Origin: Haemophilus parainfluenzae
GTDB lineage: Bacteria; Pseudomonadota; Gammaproteobacteria; Enterobacterales; Pasteurellaceae
NCBI RefSeq assembly: GCF_003252755.1
Contig: NZ_QEPT01000002.1
Span: 62,001-126,000, forward strand
Direction: 5' to 3'
DNA: 64,000 nucleotides
This document shows positions 29,910-39,980 of this stretch, in pieces; the stretch's first letter is position 1, and each line of letters begins with the position of its first letter. The notes beneath the pieces were generated by a model that was given only the letters and a program-made list of their open reading frames with translations, had not been told where the DNA came from and did not search any database. Made by a program: the position numbers and the translations under genes.

Positions 29910-30941
29910 TTAAATATCTAGCCATTCTGGTTTTATTTCTCTCGGGGAGATCTCATTAACATTATCGTAGTAATGAATAATATGGCATACATTCTTAGAA
30001 TTGGGATGCCAGTGCGTAAAATTTTCTTTGTCTTGCGAGTAAAAACAAATCATAGGTTTATTTAACCCCGAAGCGATATGAACCGTTGATGTATCAACCG
30101 AAATAAGTAGAGCACAGTTTCTAATCAACTCAATTGTATGATAGATCGTTGTGTGAGGATTTGGATAAACAAATACATCATTAAATTGATTAGCGATTCT
30201 ACTTAAATGCTCATAAGTATCAGGTGTTGCAAGTAAGATTAGCTGATGTTTATTCGAGTCTCTAATATATGTTAAATAATCTACAATGTGGGAGTCATCA
30301 AACTTTCTATTTTTGCCATTTCCATAGAAGTTAATGGTAATAAAGTTATTTAACTTGTTGTCCGTAATAAACTGAAGAATTTCTTTTTTAATTAAGTCAT
30401 CTTGCGGAACGTCATAGCGATCATCACTTAGACTGATATTTGACTGAGCTAAAGCTTCTTTGTAAATTTCTGAAAAATGGCCGTCTTTAGTAATATTTAT
30501 ATTAAAAATATTATAATCTGCTTTTCTATAGCCGATATAACTACGGGCATTGAGTATTCTCAATAGCAACAAGTCTCGGTTTCTAAGTACAAGAGTTGGA
30601 TCAATGACAACATCGTATCTTTCTTTTCTAATAAACAGTGCCGTCTTGATGTAGTCGAGAATGTTTCTTTTCTTTACAAGATAAATCTCATCAATGTTAT
30701 GGTTTCTTTGAAACAGATAAGCGTTTTGTTTCGTGCAGATGACACCAATCTTTATCAAGGGGTTAAATTTCTTTATTTCCCGAAAAACAAAAGAACTCAC
30801 GATATAGTCGCCAATTTTCCCATCTTGTCGCAAAAATAAGAAACTCTTAGGATGTTCTAAACTTTGGGGATTGTTGGATCTTGAGGATTTATCGAGCATC
30901 AATTTCCCCACTTTTAATCTTAGGGCTTTTAGCTTATTCAT
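29910..30941 (-). CDS. Glycosyltransferase family 9 (heptosyltransferase-like) protein
   Basis: 343 residues from the ATG at 30941; the frame opens at a TTG at 30953. 'FLFLRQDGKIGDYIVSSFVFREIK' is the GT9 N-terminal loop, and 'LLISVDTSTVHIASGLNKPMICFYS' with 'HWHPNSKNV' is the nucleotide-sugar binding block. Such enzymes add heptose to LOS inner core. It overlaps the GT25 gene upstream by 8 bases, so the pair is translationally coupled. No uptake sequence is seen in this gene or the next. Confidence 0.85.
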   Translation of the reverse strand: MNKLKALRLKVGKLMLDKSSRSNNPQSLEHPKSFLFLRQDGKIGDYIVSSFVFREIKKFNPLIKIGVICTKQNAYLFQRNHNIDEIYLVKKRNILDYIKTALFIRKERYDVVIDPTLVLRNRDLLLLRILNARSYIGYRKADYNIFNINITKDGHFSEIYKEALAQSNISLSDDRYDVPQDDLIKKEILQFITDNKLNNFITINFYGNGKNRKFDDSHIVDYLTYIRDSNKHQLILLATPDTYEHLSRIANQFNDVFVYPNPHTTIYHTIELIRNCALLISVDTSTVHIASGLNKPMICFYSQDKENFTHWHPNSKNVCHIIHYYDNVNEISPREIKPEWLDI

Positions 30942-31611
30942 ATCGATGCTCAATTTTGTCTATTTCTGAGTCACTGTTTAATCCTCTAAATACACATGGT
31001 GGTTCAATACCATAGGTATCAACGCGTGTTTTTTGGATTAATCCCGTTAGATAATCTGCAGGCAGTCTTATTGGATAAGCGTAATTAAGTAATTTTTTTG
31101 CACCAGATAGTGTAATTAAATAAGCGGTTGCATAGATAATGCATCTTCTTGAATTTTTTGAAGGTGCCTTGTAATGTGCAAGTCTATATCCTTCCACAAT
31201 CCGTTTCTTAAAGAAATGGGATTTAACTTTTCCGTGATCAAAAAAGATCAACTCATGATTTTTATTAATTTTATTGAGCGTATCTTCAACAATTTCCTTA
31301 AAGTGCTGTGAAACGATCGCATCGTCTTCAAGAATAATGGCACTCTTAATATTGTTTTCTACCATGTGTTCATAAACTTTAATATGACTTATTGCACAGC
31401 CAATTTCACCGAGCGTTAAGGGTTTAGGTGATAAATAGTGTTTCGGATAGAAATCATAATCGACAGATTCTAATACGGAAGCAGGAAGTTTTTTCCCATC
31501 TGTCGCATCAAAAAAACTAAAGTCTAACCCCAAACCAGAAAGGCGCTTAGCAATATTTTCTCTTCTTGTTGAATGTTTTAAACTAATTACAATTATTTTA
31601 GGTATAGCCAT
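30934..31611 (-). CDS. LOS glycosyltransferase, GT25 family (LpsA/Lex2B type)
   Basis: 225 residues. 'IIVISLKHSTRRENIAKRLSGLGL', 'FSFFDATDGKKL', 'LGEIGCAISHIKVYEHMVENN' and 'AIILEDDAIVS' are GT25 motifs. It is shorter than the GT25 gene at 26223 and not a close copy of it. First gene of a two-gene transcript with the GT9 gene. Sugar and linkage unknown. Confidence 0.85.
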   Translation of the reverse strand: MAIPKIIVISLKHSTRRENIAKRLSGLGLDFSFFDATDGKKLPASVLESVDYDFYPKHYLSPKPLTLGEIGCAISHIKVYEHMVENNIKSAIILEDDAIVSQHFKEIVEDTLNKINKNHELIFFDHGKVKSHFFKKRIVEGYRLAHYKAPSKNSRRCIIYATAYLITLSGAKKLLNYAYPIRLPADYLTGLIQKTRVDTYGIEPPCVFRGLNSDSEIDKIEHRYE

Positions 31612-32155
<544 letters not shown>

Positions 32156-32169
32156 TTTAGAAATTAAAG

Positions 32170-32200
32170 AAAAGCCGATATGTTGATATCGGCTTTTTTT
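32170..32200 (+). terminator. Terminator of infA
   Basis: AAAGCCGATAT / ATATCGGCTTT with a short loop and seven T. Confidence 0.92.
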
Positions 32201-32222
32201 GTTTGAAAAGCGTACAAATTAT

Positions 32223-32250
32223 TTGAAGTCTGGAAAAAAATCTGTATAAT
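32223..32250 (+). promoter_or_regulatory. Promoter of the rpsF operon
   Basis: TTGAAG (-35), 16-base spacer, TATAAT (-10). Transcription should start near 32257, giving an untranslated leader of about 88 bases. Confidence 0.75.
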
Positions 32251-32256
32251 CAGCGC

Positions 32257-32344
32257 TCTTAGCCACGTTCATTTTTTCGTTCCTTGCCTTTGCAGATTGG
32301 TGGCTAATCTACGTCAAAGGCTGATTAACCCGTAAGGAGCAGTA
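32257..32344 (+). ncRNA. Structured 5' leader of rpsF (possible S6:S18 autoregulatory element)
   Basis: Stem A pairs TTAGCCAC (32259-32266) with GTGGCTAA (32300-32307). Stem B pairs GCCTTTG (32286-32292) with CAAAGGC (32315-32321). Stem B links the loop of A to sequence after A, so the two make a pseudoknot or exclude each other. The second part is close to a CCG-containing segment (AACCCGTAAGGAG) at the ribosome site. S6:S18 binding leaders with a conserved CCG are known in many bacteria; whether this is one is inference. Confidence 0.55.
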
Positions 32345-32708
32345 ATGCGTCACTACGAAATCGTGTTTATGGTTCATCCGGACCAAAGCGAGCAAGTACC
32401 AGGTATGATCGAACGTTACACAGGTTCTGTTAAAGAAGCTGGTGGTCAAGTTCATCGCCTAGAAGATTGGGGTCGTCGTCAATTAGCGTACCCAATTAAC
32501 AAATTACACAAAGCACACTACGTGCTTATGAATGTAGAAGCGCCTCAACAAGTCATCGACGAGCTAGAAACGACTTTCCGTTATAACGATGCTGTATTAC
32601 GCAGTCTTGTTATCCATACTAAGCACGCCGTAACCGAAGCGTCCCCAATGAAAGCGGCTAAAGAAGAACGTAAACCTTTAGCTGAAGTTGAAAACAACGA
32701 TTTTGAGG

Positions 32709-32722
<14 letters not shown>
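32345..32722 (+). CDS. rpsF: Small ribosomal subunit protein bS6
   Basis: 125 residues. '[25 protein letters not shown]', '[28 protein letters not shown]' and a C-terminal acidic tail ([10 protein letters not shown]). It binds with S18 to the platform of the 30S subunit. First gene of rpsF-priB-rpsR-rplI; the ribosome site is AAGGAG. Confidence 0.97.
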
Positions 32723-33277
<555 letters not shown>

Positions 33278-33291
33278 GAAGGAGTTAGGAA

Positions 33292-33741
33292 ATGCAAGTA
33301 ATTCTTTTAGATAAAATCGTTCACCTAGGTAACGTAGGTGATCAAGTTAATGTTAAATCTGGTTTCGCTCGTAACTTCTTAATCCCACAAGGTAAAGCAG
33401 TTATGGCAACTAAAGCTAACATTGAACACTTTGAAACACGTCGTGCAGAGTTAGAAGCAGCGGCAGCAGCAAGTCTTGTAGCAGCTCAAGCTCGCGCAGC
33501 ACAAGTGACTGCATTAGGTTCTGTAACTATCGCATCTAAAGCTGGTGATGAAGGTCGTTTATTCGGTGCAATCACTACTCGTGATGTAGCAGAAGCAGTA
33601 ACTGCAGCTGGTGTTGAAATTGCGAAAAGCGAAGTTCGTTTACCAAACGGTCCAATCCGTACTCTTGGTGACCACGATGTTCGTTTCCAACTTCACGGCG
33701 AAGTATTTGCAACATTAGATGTTATCGTTGTTGCAGAATAA
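33292..33741 (+). CDS. rplI: Large ribosomal subunit protein bL9
   Basis: 149 residues. N-domain '[36 protein letters not shown]', a long alanine-rich connecting helix (about 41-75), and a C-domain with '[18 protein letters not shown]'. It lies at the base of the L1 stalk and affects frame maintenance. Last gene of the operon. Confidence 0.98.
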   Translation: MQVILLDKIVHLGNVGDQVNVKSGFARNFLIPQGKAVMATKANIEHFETRRAELEAAAAASLVAAQARAAQVTALGSVTIASKAGDEGRLFGAITTRDVAEAVTAAGVEIAKSEVRLPNGPIRTLGDHDVRFQLHGEVFATLDVIVVAE

Positions 33742-33763
33742 TTATCAAAGTTTTTGATAAAAG

Positions 33764-33792
33764 AAAACCCGACGTAATGTCGGGTTTTTTGT
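33764..33792 (+). terminator. Terminator of the rpsF-rplI operon
   Basis: AAAACCCGAC / GTCGGGTTTT with a five-base loop and six T. Confidence 0.9.
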
Positions 33793-33833
33793 TTTTCTGG
33801 ATTAAGAAAATATTTGGGTTATTCTTCGATAAT

Positions 33834-33865
33834 AAAAAAGTGCGGTCATTTTTGACCGCACTTTT
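33834..33865. terminator. Terminator of frdABCD from inverted uptake sequences
   Basis: AAAAAAGTGCGGTCA and TGACCGCACTTTTA form a stem of about 13 bases with a short loop. On the minus strand a T-run follows, ending frd transcription; it is also a backup for rplI. Confidence 0.8.
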
Positions 33866-33889
33866 ATTTCTTCACTTTAGTGTTTTAAA

Positions 33890-34234
33890 TTACAAACCTA
33901 ATACAGCAAATAATACCCAGATTGTGTAAATCATGGCTAAGCCGTAAAAGATAAATCCGCCTGTTGGCACGTGGATTTTAAGATCGTGCATCGCATGATG
34001 GATACGGTGTAAACCACACCACATAGGGAAAATTGTTAAAACTAAGATAACTAATTTTCCGATCCAAGAATAAGCGAATGTAATTAGGTTATGTGGATCA
34101 ATTAATCCGAATGGTAACAATAAACCAAGGATTAAGATCACAACAGGGAAGAAAATCGCACTGACAGTCCCGCCAGCACCAAACATCAACCATACTGGTG
34201 GTTCACCAGAGCGTTTTGGATTTTGATCGACCAT
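33890..34234 (-). CDS. frdD: Fumarate reductase membrane anchor subunit D
   Basis: 114 residues with three membrane segments. '[30 protein letters not shown]' and '[17 protein letters not shown]' match FrdD. With FrdC it anchors FrdAB and forms the menaquinol sites. Last gene of frdABCD, 11 bases after frdC. Confidence 0.95.
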   Translation of the reverse strand: MVDQNPKRSGEPPVWLMFGAGGTVSAIFFPVVILILGLLLPFGLIDPHNLITFAYSWIGKLVILVLTIFPMWCGLHRIHHAMHDLKIHVPTGGFIFYGLAMIYTIWVLFAVLGL

Positions 34235-34245
34235 TTTTTCTCTCC

Positions 34246-34656
34246 CTACATATAAACTAAAATTAATGCGATAACACTAATCACTGCCGTCACTGCCCAA
34301 AGTGCATTTCTTAACACGTGATGTGGTAAACGCTCATTTTTAACAATGATGTTCATCACTTTTGGTGTCATCACAAAATAAGTTGCAGTGTGATATAAAG
34401 TCGCAATTAATGTGATGATATTTAAGAACACTACAATTGGATTTCTTAAGAAGGCAATGAAATCAACAATGCCTAAGCCCGGTACAGGATTGCTTGCAAG
34501 ACAAAGTACACCATAAAGCAATACGACACAGAACCATACAGCAAAGATAGAGGTTGCTTCACGCACCATATAAGCTTTGTAGAAATCCAATTTTTGCCAC
34601 CAAGTAGCCGTCATTGGGCGAACATATTTTTTGCGTTTACTTACTGTTACTGACAT
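34246..34656 (-). CDS. frdC: Fumarate reductase membrane anchor subunit C
   Basis: 136 residues with three membrane segments. '[30 protein letters not shown]' is the conserved start, with the Glu that takes part in quinol oxidation. Third gene of the operon. Confidence 0.96.
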   Translation of the reverse strand: MSVTVSKRKKYVRPMTATWWQKLDFYKAYMVREATSIFAVWFCVVLLYGVLCLASNPVPGLGIVDFIAFLRNPIVVFLNIITLIATLYHTATYFVMTPKVMNIIVKNERLPHHVLRNALWAVTAVISVIALILVYM

Positions 34657-34666
34657 ATTCTTCCCC

Positions 34667-35437
34667 TTAGCCTTTTGGTTTTAGCATTGAGATAACATAA
34701 TCTTTGGCACTTTCCACTTTGCCTTGGTTAATTGCAGAAGCTGGATCCACGTGTTTTGGACACACTTCAGAACAATAACCCACGAAAGTACAGCTCCAAA
34801 CACCGTTTTTACCATTTAATAATGGCATACGTTGTGCTTTACCATGGTCACGGTTATCAAGGTTGTAACGGTGTGCCATAGTAATCGCTGCAGGGCCTAA
34901 GAATTCAGGGTTTAAACCAAATTGTGGACACGCCGCATAGCATAAACCACAGTTGATACACATTGAGAATTGACGATATTTTTCAAGTTGTGCCGGCGTT
35001 TGTTTAGTACGGCTTACTTGCAATTCTTTTGATGGATGTGGTTTACCATCTAACGGTGGTGCTTCGTTACCAATAATATAAGGTTTAATCGCCTCTAAAC
35101 TTTCAATAAAGTGGCTTAAATCAACCACTAAGTCGCGTTCAATCGGGAAGTTTGCTAATGGTTCAATACGCATATGGCCGCTGTAATCACGTAAGAACGT
35201 TTTACAAGCCAATTTAGGTTTGTTATTCACCATCATCCCACAAGAACCGCAGATCGCCATACGGCAAGACCAGCGATAAGAAAGAGACGGTTCAAGTTTA
35301 TCTTTAATGTAACCTAACGCATCTAAAAGAGAGGTTTGGTTATCATAAGGTACTTGATAAGAGCTTAAATGTGGCTCTTGATCATTTTCTGGGTTGTAGC
35401 GTAATACTTCTACAGTCATTACTGGTGAATTAGCCAT
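34667..35437 (-). CDS. frdB: Fumarate reductase iron-sulfur subunit
   Basis: 256 residues from the ATG at 35437; the frame is open further but overlaps frdA deeply. [2Fe-2S] cysteines in '[13 protein letters not shown]' and 'LACKTF', [4Fe-4S] in '[12 protein letters not shown]', [3Fe-4S] in '[17 protein letters not shown]'. It carries electrons from menaquinol to the flavin in FrdA. The start overlaps the frdA stop by 8 bases. Confidence 0.97.
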   Translation of the reverse strand: MANSPVMTVEVLRYNPENDQEPHLSSYQVPYDNQTSLLDALGYIKDKLEPSLSYRWSCRMAICGSCGMMVNNKPKLACKTFLRDYSGHMRIEPLANFPIERDLVVDLSHFIESLEAIKPYIIGNEAPPLDGKPHPSKELQVSRTKQTPAQLEKYRQFSMCINCGLCYAACPQFGLNPEFLGPAAITMAHRYNLDNRDHGKAQRMPLLNGKNGVWSCTFVGYCSEVCPKHVDPASAINQGKVESAKDYVISMLKPKG

Positions 35438-37229
35438 TTGCTTGCTCCTTAGCTTTCGCAGCCGCTTCTGCCGCTTCTGCTTCAGCACCATAAACACGTT
35501 TTGCTGGTTGAGATTTAGTGATTTTCACCGGACTGTATTCAATACGCGGTGCATCATCGCCATTGTAGTAAGCAAGGGTGTGTTTTAAATAATTCACATC
35601 ATCACGTTCAGTGTAGTCTAAGCGTTGGTGTGCACCACGAGACTCTTTACGTTCAATCGCAGAGTTGGCAATAGATTGTGCTACATCAAGGATGTAACCT
35701 AATTCTACGGTGTAAAGTACATCGGTATTGAATACGCTTGAACGGTCTGCAACACGAATACGTTTATAACGTTCTTTAAGCTCAGCAATTTTATCTACTG
35801 CTTTTTGCATGCTTTCTTGGTCACGGTAGATACCACAACCTTCTTCCATCACGGTACCCATTTCATCACGAATTTCAGACCAAGATTCATTACCTTCTTG
35901 GTCATAAAGCGCTTTAAGGCGAGCCACAACATCTTGCGCTTGAGCATCAATTGCTGCACGGTTTGCTGGTTGTGCTTCCGCTGCACGTTGTGCGGCATAT
36001 TCACCGGCAACACGGCCTAAAACCACTAATTCAGCAAGCGAGTTAGAACCTAAACGGTTTGCACCGTGTAAACCAGAAGACGCACATTCACCCACAGCAA
36101 ATAAACCTTTAATACGAGTTTCGCTGTTGAAATCCACTTCGATACCACCCATGGTGTAGTGAACAACCGGACGAACTGGAATTGGTTCATTAACTGGGTT
36201 TACACCTTCATAAGCACTGGCTAATTCACAAATGAATGGAAGACGTTCATGTAAATATTTTTCACCTAAGTGACGTAAGTCAAGGTGAACCACATCAACA
36301 CCTTTTGCTGTTTTTAAGGTGTTACCTTTTTTCCACTCTTGCCAGAATGCTTGTGAAACTTTATCACGTGGACCAAGTTCCATGTATTTGTTTTCAGGTT
36401 TGCCGATTGGGGTTTCAGGGCCTAGACCATAATCTTGTAAATAACGATAGCCGTTTTTATTCACTAAGATACCGCCTTCACCACGACAACCTTCCGTCAT
36501 TAAGATACCGGTGTTCGGTAAGCCGGTTGGGTGGTATTGGACGAATTCCATATCACGAAGAGGGACACCGTGACGATATGCCATTGATAAACCATCACCA
36601 GTTACGATACCGCCATTGGTATTGAATTTAAATGCACGACAACCACCACCCGTTGCAATCACAACCGCATTTGCGTTGATTTGAACAAGTGAACCTTCCA
36701 TCATATTCATCGCAACCATACCACGAGCATGACCATCATCAACTAAGATGTCTAAAACGAAGTGCTCGTCAAAGCGTTGAATTTGTGGATATTGAATGGA
36801 TGTTTGGAAAAGAGTATGTAATAAGTGGAAACCGGTTTTATCTGCTGCGAACCAAGTACGTTCGATTTTCATCCCACCGAAACGACGCACGTTTACATCA
36901 CCATCGGCTTTACGGCTCCAAGGGCAGCCCCAACGTTCAAGTTGAGTCATTTCCACTGGAGAATGTTCAACGAAATATTCCACCACATCTTGTTCACATA
37001 ACCAGTCACCACCGGCAACGGTATCGTGGAAGTGTTTATCGTAGGAATCTTCCTCTTTAATTACTGCGGCCGCACCGCCTTCTGCTGCAACCGTATGGCT
37101 ACGCATAGGATAAACTTTAGAAACTAATGCGATCTTTAAGTTAGGGTTTGCTTCTGCTGCTGCAATTGCGGCACGTAAACCGCCACCACCAGCGCCAACA
37201 ATAGCAATATCGACATTAACCGTTTGCAC
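35430..37229 (-). CDS. frdA: Fumarate reductase flavoprotein subunit
   Basis: 599 residues, starting at a GTG (37229) with GGAGG five bases upstream, giving (M)[17 protein letters not shown]. coli FrdA also begins MQT. The in-frame TTG at 37241 overlaps that ribosome site and is unlikely. '[14 protein letters not shown]' has the His that binds FAD covalently; '[21 protein letters not shown]' is the active site. It reduces fumarate to succinate in anaerobic respiration. First gene of frdABCD, divergent from epmA. Confidence 0.96.
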   Translation of the reverse strand: MQTVNVDIAIVGAGGGGLRAAIAAAEANPNLKIALVSKVYPMRSHTVAAEGGAAAVIKEEDSYDKHFHDTVAGGDWLCEQDVVEYFVEHSPVEMTQLERWGCPWSRKADGDVNVRRFGGMKIERTWFAADKTGFHLLHTLFQTSIQYPQIQRFDEHFVLDILVDDGHARGMVAMNMMEGSLVQINANAVVIATGGGCRAFKFNTNGGIVTGDGLSMAYRHGVPLRDMEFVQYHPTGLPNTGILMTEGCRGEGGILVNKNGYRYLQDYGLGPETPIGKPENKYMELGPRDKVSQAFWQEWKKGNTLKTAKGVDVVHLDLRHLGEKYLHERLPFICELASAYEGVNPVNEPIPVRPVVHYTMGGIEVDFNSETRIKGLFAVGECASSGLHGANRLGSNSLAELVVLGRVAGEYAAQRAAEAQPANRAAIDAQAQDVVARLKALYDQEGNESWSEIRDEMGTVMEEGCGIYRDQESMQKAVDKIAELKERYKRIRVADRSSVFNTDVLYTVELGYILDVAQSIANSAIERKESRGAHQRLDYTERDDVNYLKHTLAYYNGDDAPRIEYSPVKITKSQPAKRVYGAEAEAAEAAAKAKEQANG

Positions 37230-37360
37230 GATGTCCTCCAATCAATAGAAAGTAAAAAAATAAGATGCCCTAAATAAATAGGTGATACGCTGTCATTCTG
37301 CCACTTTTGTTCACAAATTAGTAACCTTTTTTCCTGAATAAACGGATAAAATATCAAAAG

Positions 37361-37376
37361 TGTGATCTAACTCAAA
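37361..37376 (-). promoter_or_regulatory. CRP/FNR-like site upstream of frdA
   Basis: TGTGA-TCTAAC-TCAAA matches CRP (TGTGA-N6-TCACA) at 9 of 10 positions. The inner 14 bases GTGAT-CTAA-CTCAA match FNR (TTGAT-N4-ATCAA) at 8 of 10. It lies 132-147 bases before the frdA start and also faces epmA. FNR activation of frd is well known; which protein binds here is undecided. Confidence 0.55.
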
Positions 37377-37508
37377 AAAGTTACTTTTTTATATATTTTT
37401 AGATGATAACCGTTTTCGTTTAAGAATGATTTAGTCGGATTATTGAGTTAAAAATTACTCTTGTTTACAATAGCCTAATTCATTTTAAAGGTGAAAACGG
37501 AGAAAAAA

Positions 37509-38492
37509 ATGACCGCACTTAGCGATAAAAAAATAGAATGGCAACCTTCCGCATCAATTAAAAACTTATTGGCGAGAGCCAAAATTATTGCTGATATTCG
37601 CCAGTTCTTTACTGAACGTGGATTACTAGAAGTAGAAACTCCAGTTTTAAGTGAATTTGGCGTGACGGATCTTCATCTTTCCACCTTTAATACAGAATTT
37701 GTTGCCCCTTTTGATGAACTGTCGAAAACGCTCTGGCTTTCCACAAGTCCGGAATATCACATGAAGCGTTTACTGGCGGCAGGCAGTGGACCGATCTTTC
37801 AAATTGGTAAAGTATTCCGTAATGAAGAAGCGGGCAATCGCCATAATCCGGAATTTACTATGCTCGAATGGTATCGACCGCACTTTGATATGTACCGTCT
37901 GATGAATGAAGTCGATGATTTACTACAACAGATTCTCGATTGTAAACCCGCAGAAACGTTAAGTTATCAATTTGTCTTCCAAGAATATGTAGGATTAGAT
38001 CCATTATCAGCGACTCGTCAAGAATTGGTGGAAGTTGCACGTAAATACAACTTTATGGCAGATGAAGATGAGGATCGTGATACTTTATTACAATTTCTAT
38101 TCAGTGAAGTGGTAGAACCTAAAATTGGTCAGGAGACGCCAGTCGCCGTTTATCATTTCCCTTCTTCCCAAGCGGCACTTGCGCAGCTTAGTCCTGAAGA
38201 TAGCCGAGTAGCAGAACGCTTTGAGTTCTATTATAAAGGATTAGAGCTAGCCAACGGTTTTCATGAGCTTACAGATGCTCGTGAACAGCAACATCGTTTT
38301 GAGCAAGATAATCGCCTACGTGCAAGAGCTGGTTTGCCACAACGTGAAATTGATCATCGTTTTCTTGCTGCATTACAAGCGGGCATTCCGAATACGTCAG
38401 GCGTTGCTTTAGGTGTTGATCGTTTAATTATGATTGCATTAGGCGCTAAAAGCATTAAAGAGGTGATTTCATTTTCGGTGGAATGCGCTTAG
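37509..38492 (+). CDS. epmA: Elongation factor P--(R)-beta-lysine ligase
   Basis: 327 residues from the ATG at 37509 (ribosome site GGAGA); the open frame starts 18 bases earlier at GTG. It is a class II LysRS-like catalytic core without the anticodon domain: '[16 protein letters not shown]', '[30 protein letters not shown]', '[13 protein letters not shown]' and '[15 protein letters not shown]'. It attaches beta-lysine to EF-P. It needs EpmB, which is not in this window. Two uptake sequences lie in the gene, one over codons 2-4 and one encoding part of WYRPHF. Confidence 0.96.
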   Translation: MTALSDKKIEWQPSASIKNLLARAKIIADIRQFFTERGLLEVETPVLSEFGVTDLHLSTFNTEFVAPFDELSKTLWLSTSPEYHMKRLLAAGSGPIFQIGKVFRNEEAGNRHNPEFTMLEWYRPHFDMYRLMNEVDDLLQQILDCKPAETLSYQFVFQEYVGLDPLSATRQELVEVARKYNFMADEDEDRDTLLQFLFSEVVEPKIGQETPVAVYHFPSSQAALAQLSPEDSRVAERFEFYYKGLELANGFHELTDAREQQHRFEQDNRLRARAGLPQREIDHRFLAALQAGIPNTSGVALGVDRLIMIALGAKSIKEVISFSVECA

Positions 38493-38684
38493 TTTGCTCA
38501 AAAAATATCCTTTTTTGTTCAAAAAATGTGATCTTGATCGGATTTTAGAACATTGGTCGGGATCCTCCATTGACACTATAGGTTTATTTTGTAATATTTG
38601 CGACGTCTATTTCGGAGATTGAACTTTTTATTAAAAATTGCTTCAATCAAAAATCATCGGTAACAACCAAAAGGAATAACAATT

Positions 38685-39728
38685 ATGAAAAAGACACTAG
38701 CAGCATTAATTGTTTCTGCATTTGCCGCTTCAGCAGCAAACGCAGCAGTAGTTTATGATAACGAAGGTACTAAAGTTGAGTTAAACGGTTCTCTTCGTTT
38801 AATTATGGAAAAAGCGGATAAAAAAGAGTACGACCGCGCTGGTAAATCAACTAAAAAAGCTAACTCTGCTTTACGTAATGCAGGTTCACGTTTCGGCATC
38901 ACTGTAAAACATAACTTAGATAACGATTTCTATGCATTAGGTCGTTTAGAATTCCGTTTTGATGATACTGATTCTCGTGATAAATTTGGTAGACTTTACG
39001 CTAAACGTGCCTATGTAGGTTTAGGTAGCAAAGCGACTGGCGATATCACATTTGGTCGTCAATTAACTATTGCAGATGATTTAAGTCAAGCAGTTGATTA
39101 TGAATATGGTTTAATTCCAAAAGAAGAATATATTCCAACTGCAGGTACAGGCGTAATTCGTTATGACTATAAAGGTATTGAAGGTTTACAATTAAGTGCA
39201 AACTATAACTTTGGTCAAAAAAATAATGAAAAAGGCAAACCGCTTGATCCAGGTATCAAAAATGCTTATGCTGTAGGTGCATTATACACAGTGGGTGACT
39301 TAGATGCGCGTTTAGCTTATGGTCACACAAACTTTGAAACTAATGCGTCATATGCTCACCGTTTAGATGGTGTTTTAGCATCATTAGGTTATAAATTTGC
39401 TGATTTCACAGTAACTGGTGACTTCGGTTACGCACATGAAAAATTGAATGATGCAAAAACAAACAAATTCTATGTGTCTCCTGGTTTCGCATATCAAGTT
39501 GTGCCAGCGTCTAAAGTGTATGGTAACTACCTATACGAACGTGTGAAAGGTGACGTTAATAAAGATAAAACTCACGGTTTCTTACTTGGTGCAGACTACA
39601 AACTTCATAAACAAGTTGTAGTGTTCTTAGAAGGTAAATACGTAACAACTAAATCTTACAAAGACGATGCTTATACTGGTAAAGTTAAAGACAGAGCTAT
39701 CGGCGTAGGTATGCGTGTATACTTCTAA
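38685..39728 (+). CDS. ompP2: Outer-membrane porin, OmpP2-like
   Basis: 347 residues. 'MKKTLAALIVSAFAASAANA' is a signal peptide nearly identical to that of H. influenzae OmpP2, and the mature part begins AVVYDNEGTKVELNGSLRL. A 16-strand barrel is expected, with 'ALRNAGSRFGI', alternating aromatic strands and a C-terminal Phe in 'GVGMRVYF', the BAM signal. It is a general diffusion porin and, in the NTHi homologue, the route for NAD-related compounds. The lysine-rich loops differ from Rd OmpP2, so orthology is likely but the symbol is by resemblance. Confidence 0.87.
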   Translation: MKKTLAALIVSAFAASAANAAVVYDNEGTKVELNGSLRLIMEKADKKEYDRAGKSTKKANSALRNAGSRFGITVKHNLDNDFYALGRLEFRFDDTDSRDKFGRLYAKRAYVGLGSKATGDITFGRQLTIADDLSQAVDYEYGLIPKEEYIPTAGTGVIRYDYKGIEGLQLSANYNFGQKNNEKGKPLDPGIKNAYAVGALYTVGDLDARLAYGHTNFETNASYAHRLDGVLASLGYKFADFTVTGDFGYAHEKLNDAKTNKFYVSPGFAYQVVPASKVYGNYLYERVKGDVNKDKTHGFLLGADYKLHKQVVVFLEGKYVTTKSYKDDAYTGKVKDRAIGVGMRVYF

Positions 39729-39750
39729 TCTTTGATTAGAAAGAAATCTT

Positions 39751-39779
39751 AAAAGGCGAATCGAAAGGTTCGCCTTTTT
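39751..39779 (+). terminator. Terminator of the porin gene
   Basis: AAAAGGCGAA / TTCGCCTTTT with an eight-base loop and a short T-run. Confidence 0.85.
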
Positions 39780-39791
39780 GTTTATCTTTTT

Positions 39792-39964
39792 AAATCTCCC
39801 CAACCCCTCTTTACAAAAGAGGGGCTTTTTTATGAGTTACTTTTAATATTTTATGGGAGTATTTGAGAGGACTAAGAGCATAGAGCATAGAGCATAGAAC
39901 ATAGAGCATTTATTTGCCAATAAAATACCCCCTCTTTAGTAAAGAGGGGGCTAGGGGGAGATTT
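39792..39964. repeat. Palindromic repeat pair in inverted orientation flanking a heptamer repeat
   Basis: The left arm (39792-39830) reads AAATCTCCCCAACCCCTC and then a CCCCTCTTT/AAAGAGGGG hairpin. The right arm (39925-39964) is the same unit on the other strand, with AAATCTCCCC-CTAG-CCCCCTC and its own hairpin. The arms are about 80% alike by eye. Between them lies an AGAGCAT repeat. The structure sits between the convergent porin and hemH genes; each arm could also act as a terminator. Confidence 0.75.
39875..39909. repeat. Five tandem copies of the heptamer AGAGCAT
   Basis: Units start at 39875, 39882, 39889, 39896 and 39903. The fourth reads AGAACAT; the others are identical. Such tracts can change copy number by slippage. 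It is intergenic between convergent genes, so it is not placed to switch a promoter or a reading frame. Confidence 0.9.
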
Positions 39965-39980
39965 AATTAAAGGAGATTTA

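Noticed and set aside
26223..31611. Sparse uptake sequences in the LOS islet as proof of recent transfer
   Set aside because: Gaps of 3-4 kb without an uptake core also occur in core regions (DASS-plsB, frd, topB to PTS), so 2-kb gaps here mean little.
38524..38545. CRP-like TGTGATCTTGATCGGA before the porin
   Set aside because: Only 8 of 10 with a poor second half; too weak to claim.
39875..39909. Heptamer tract as a phase-variation switch of the porin
   Set aside because: It lies downstream of the convergent porin and hemH genes, after the porin terminator, not in a promoter or frame. It may still vary in length.
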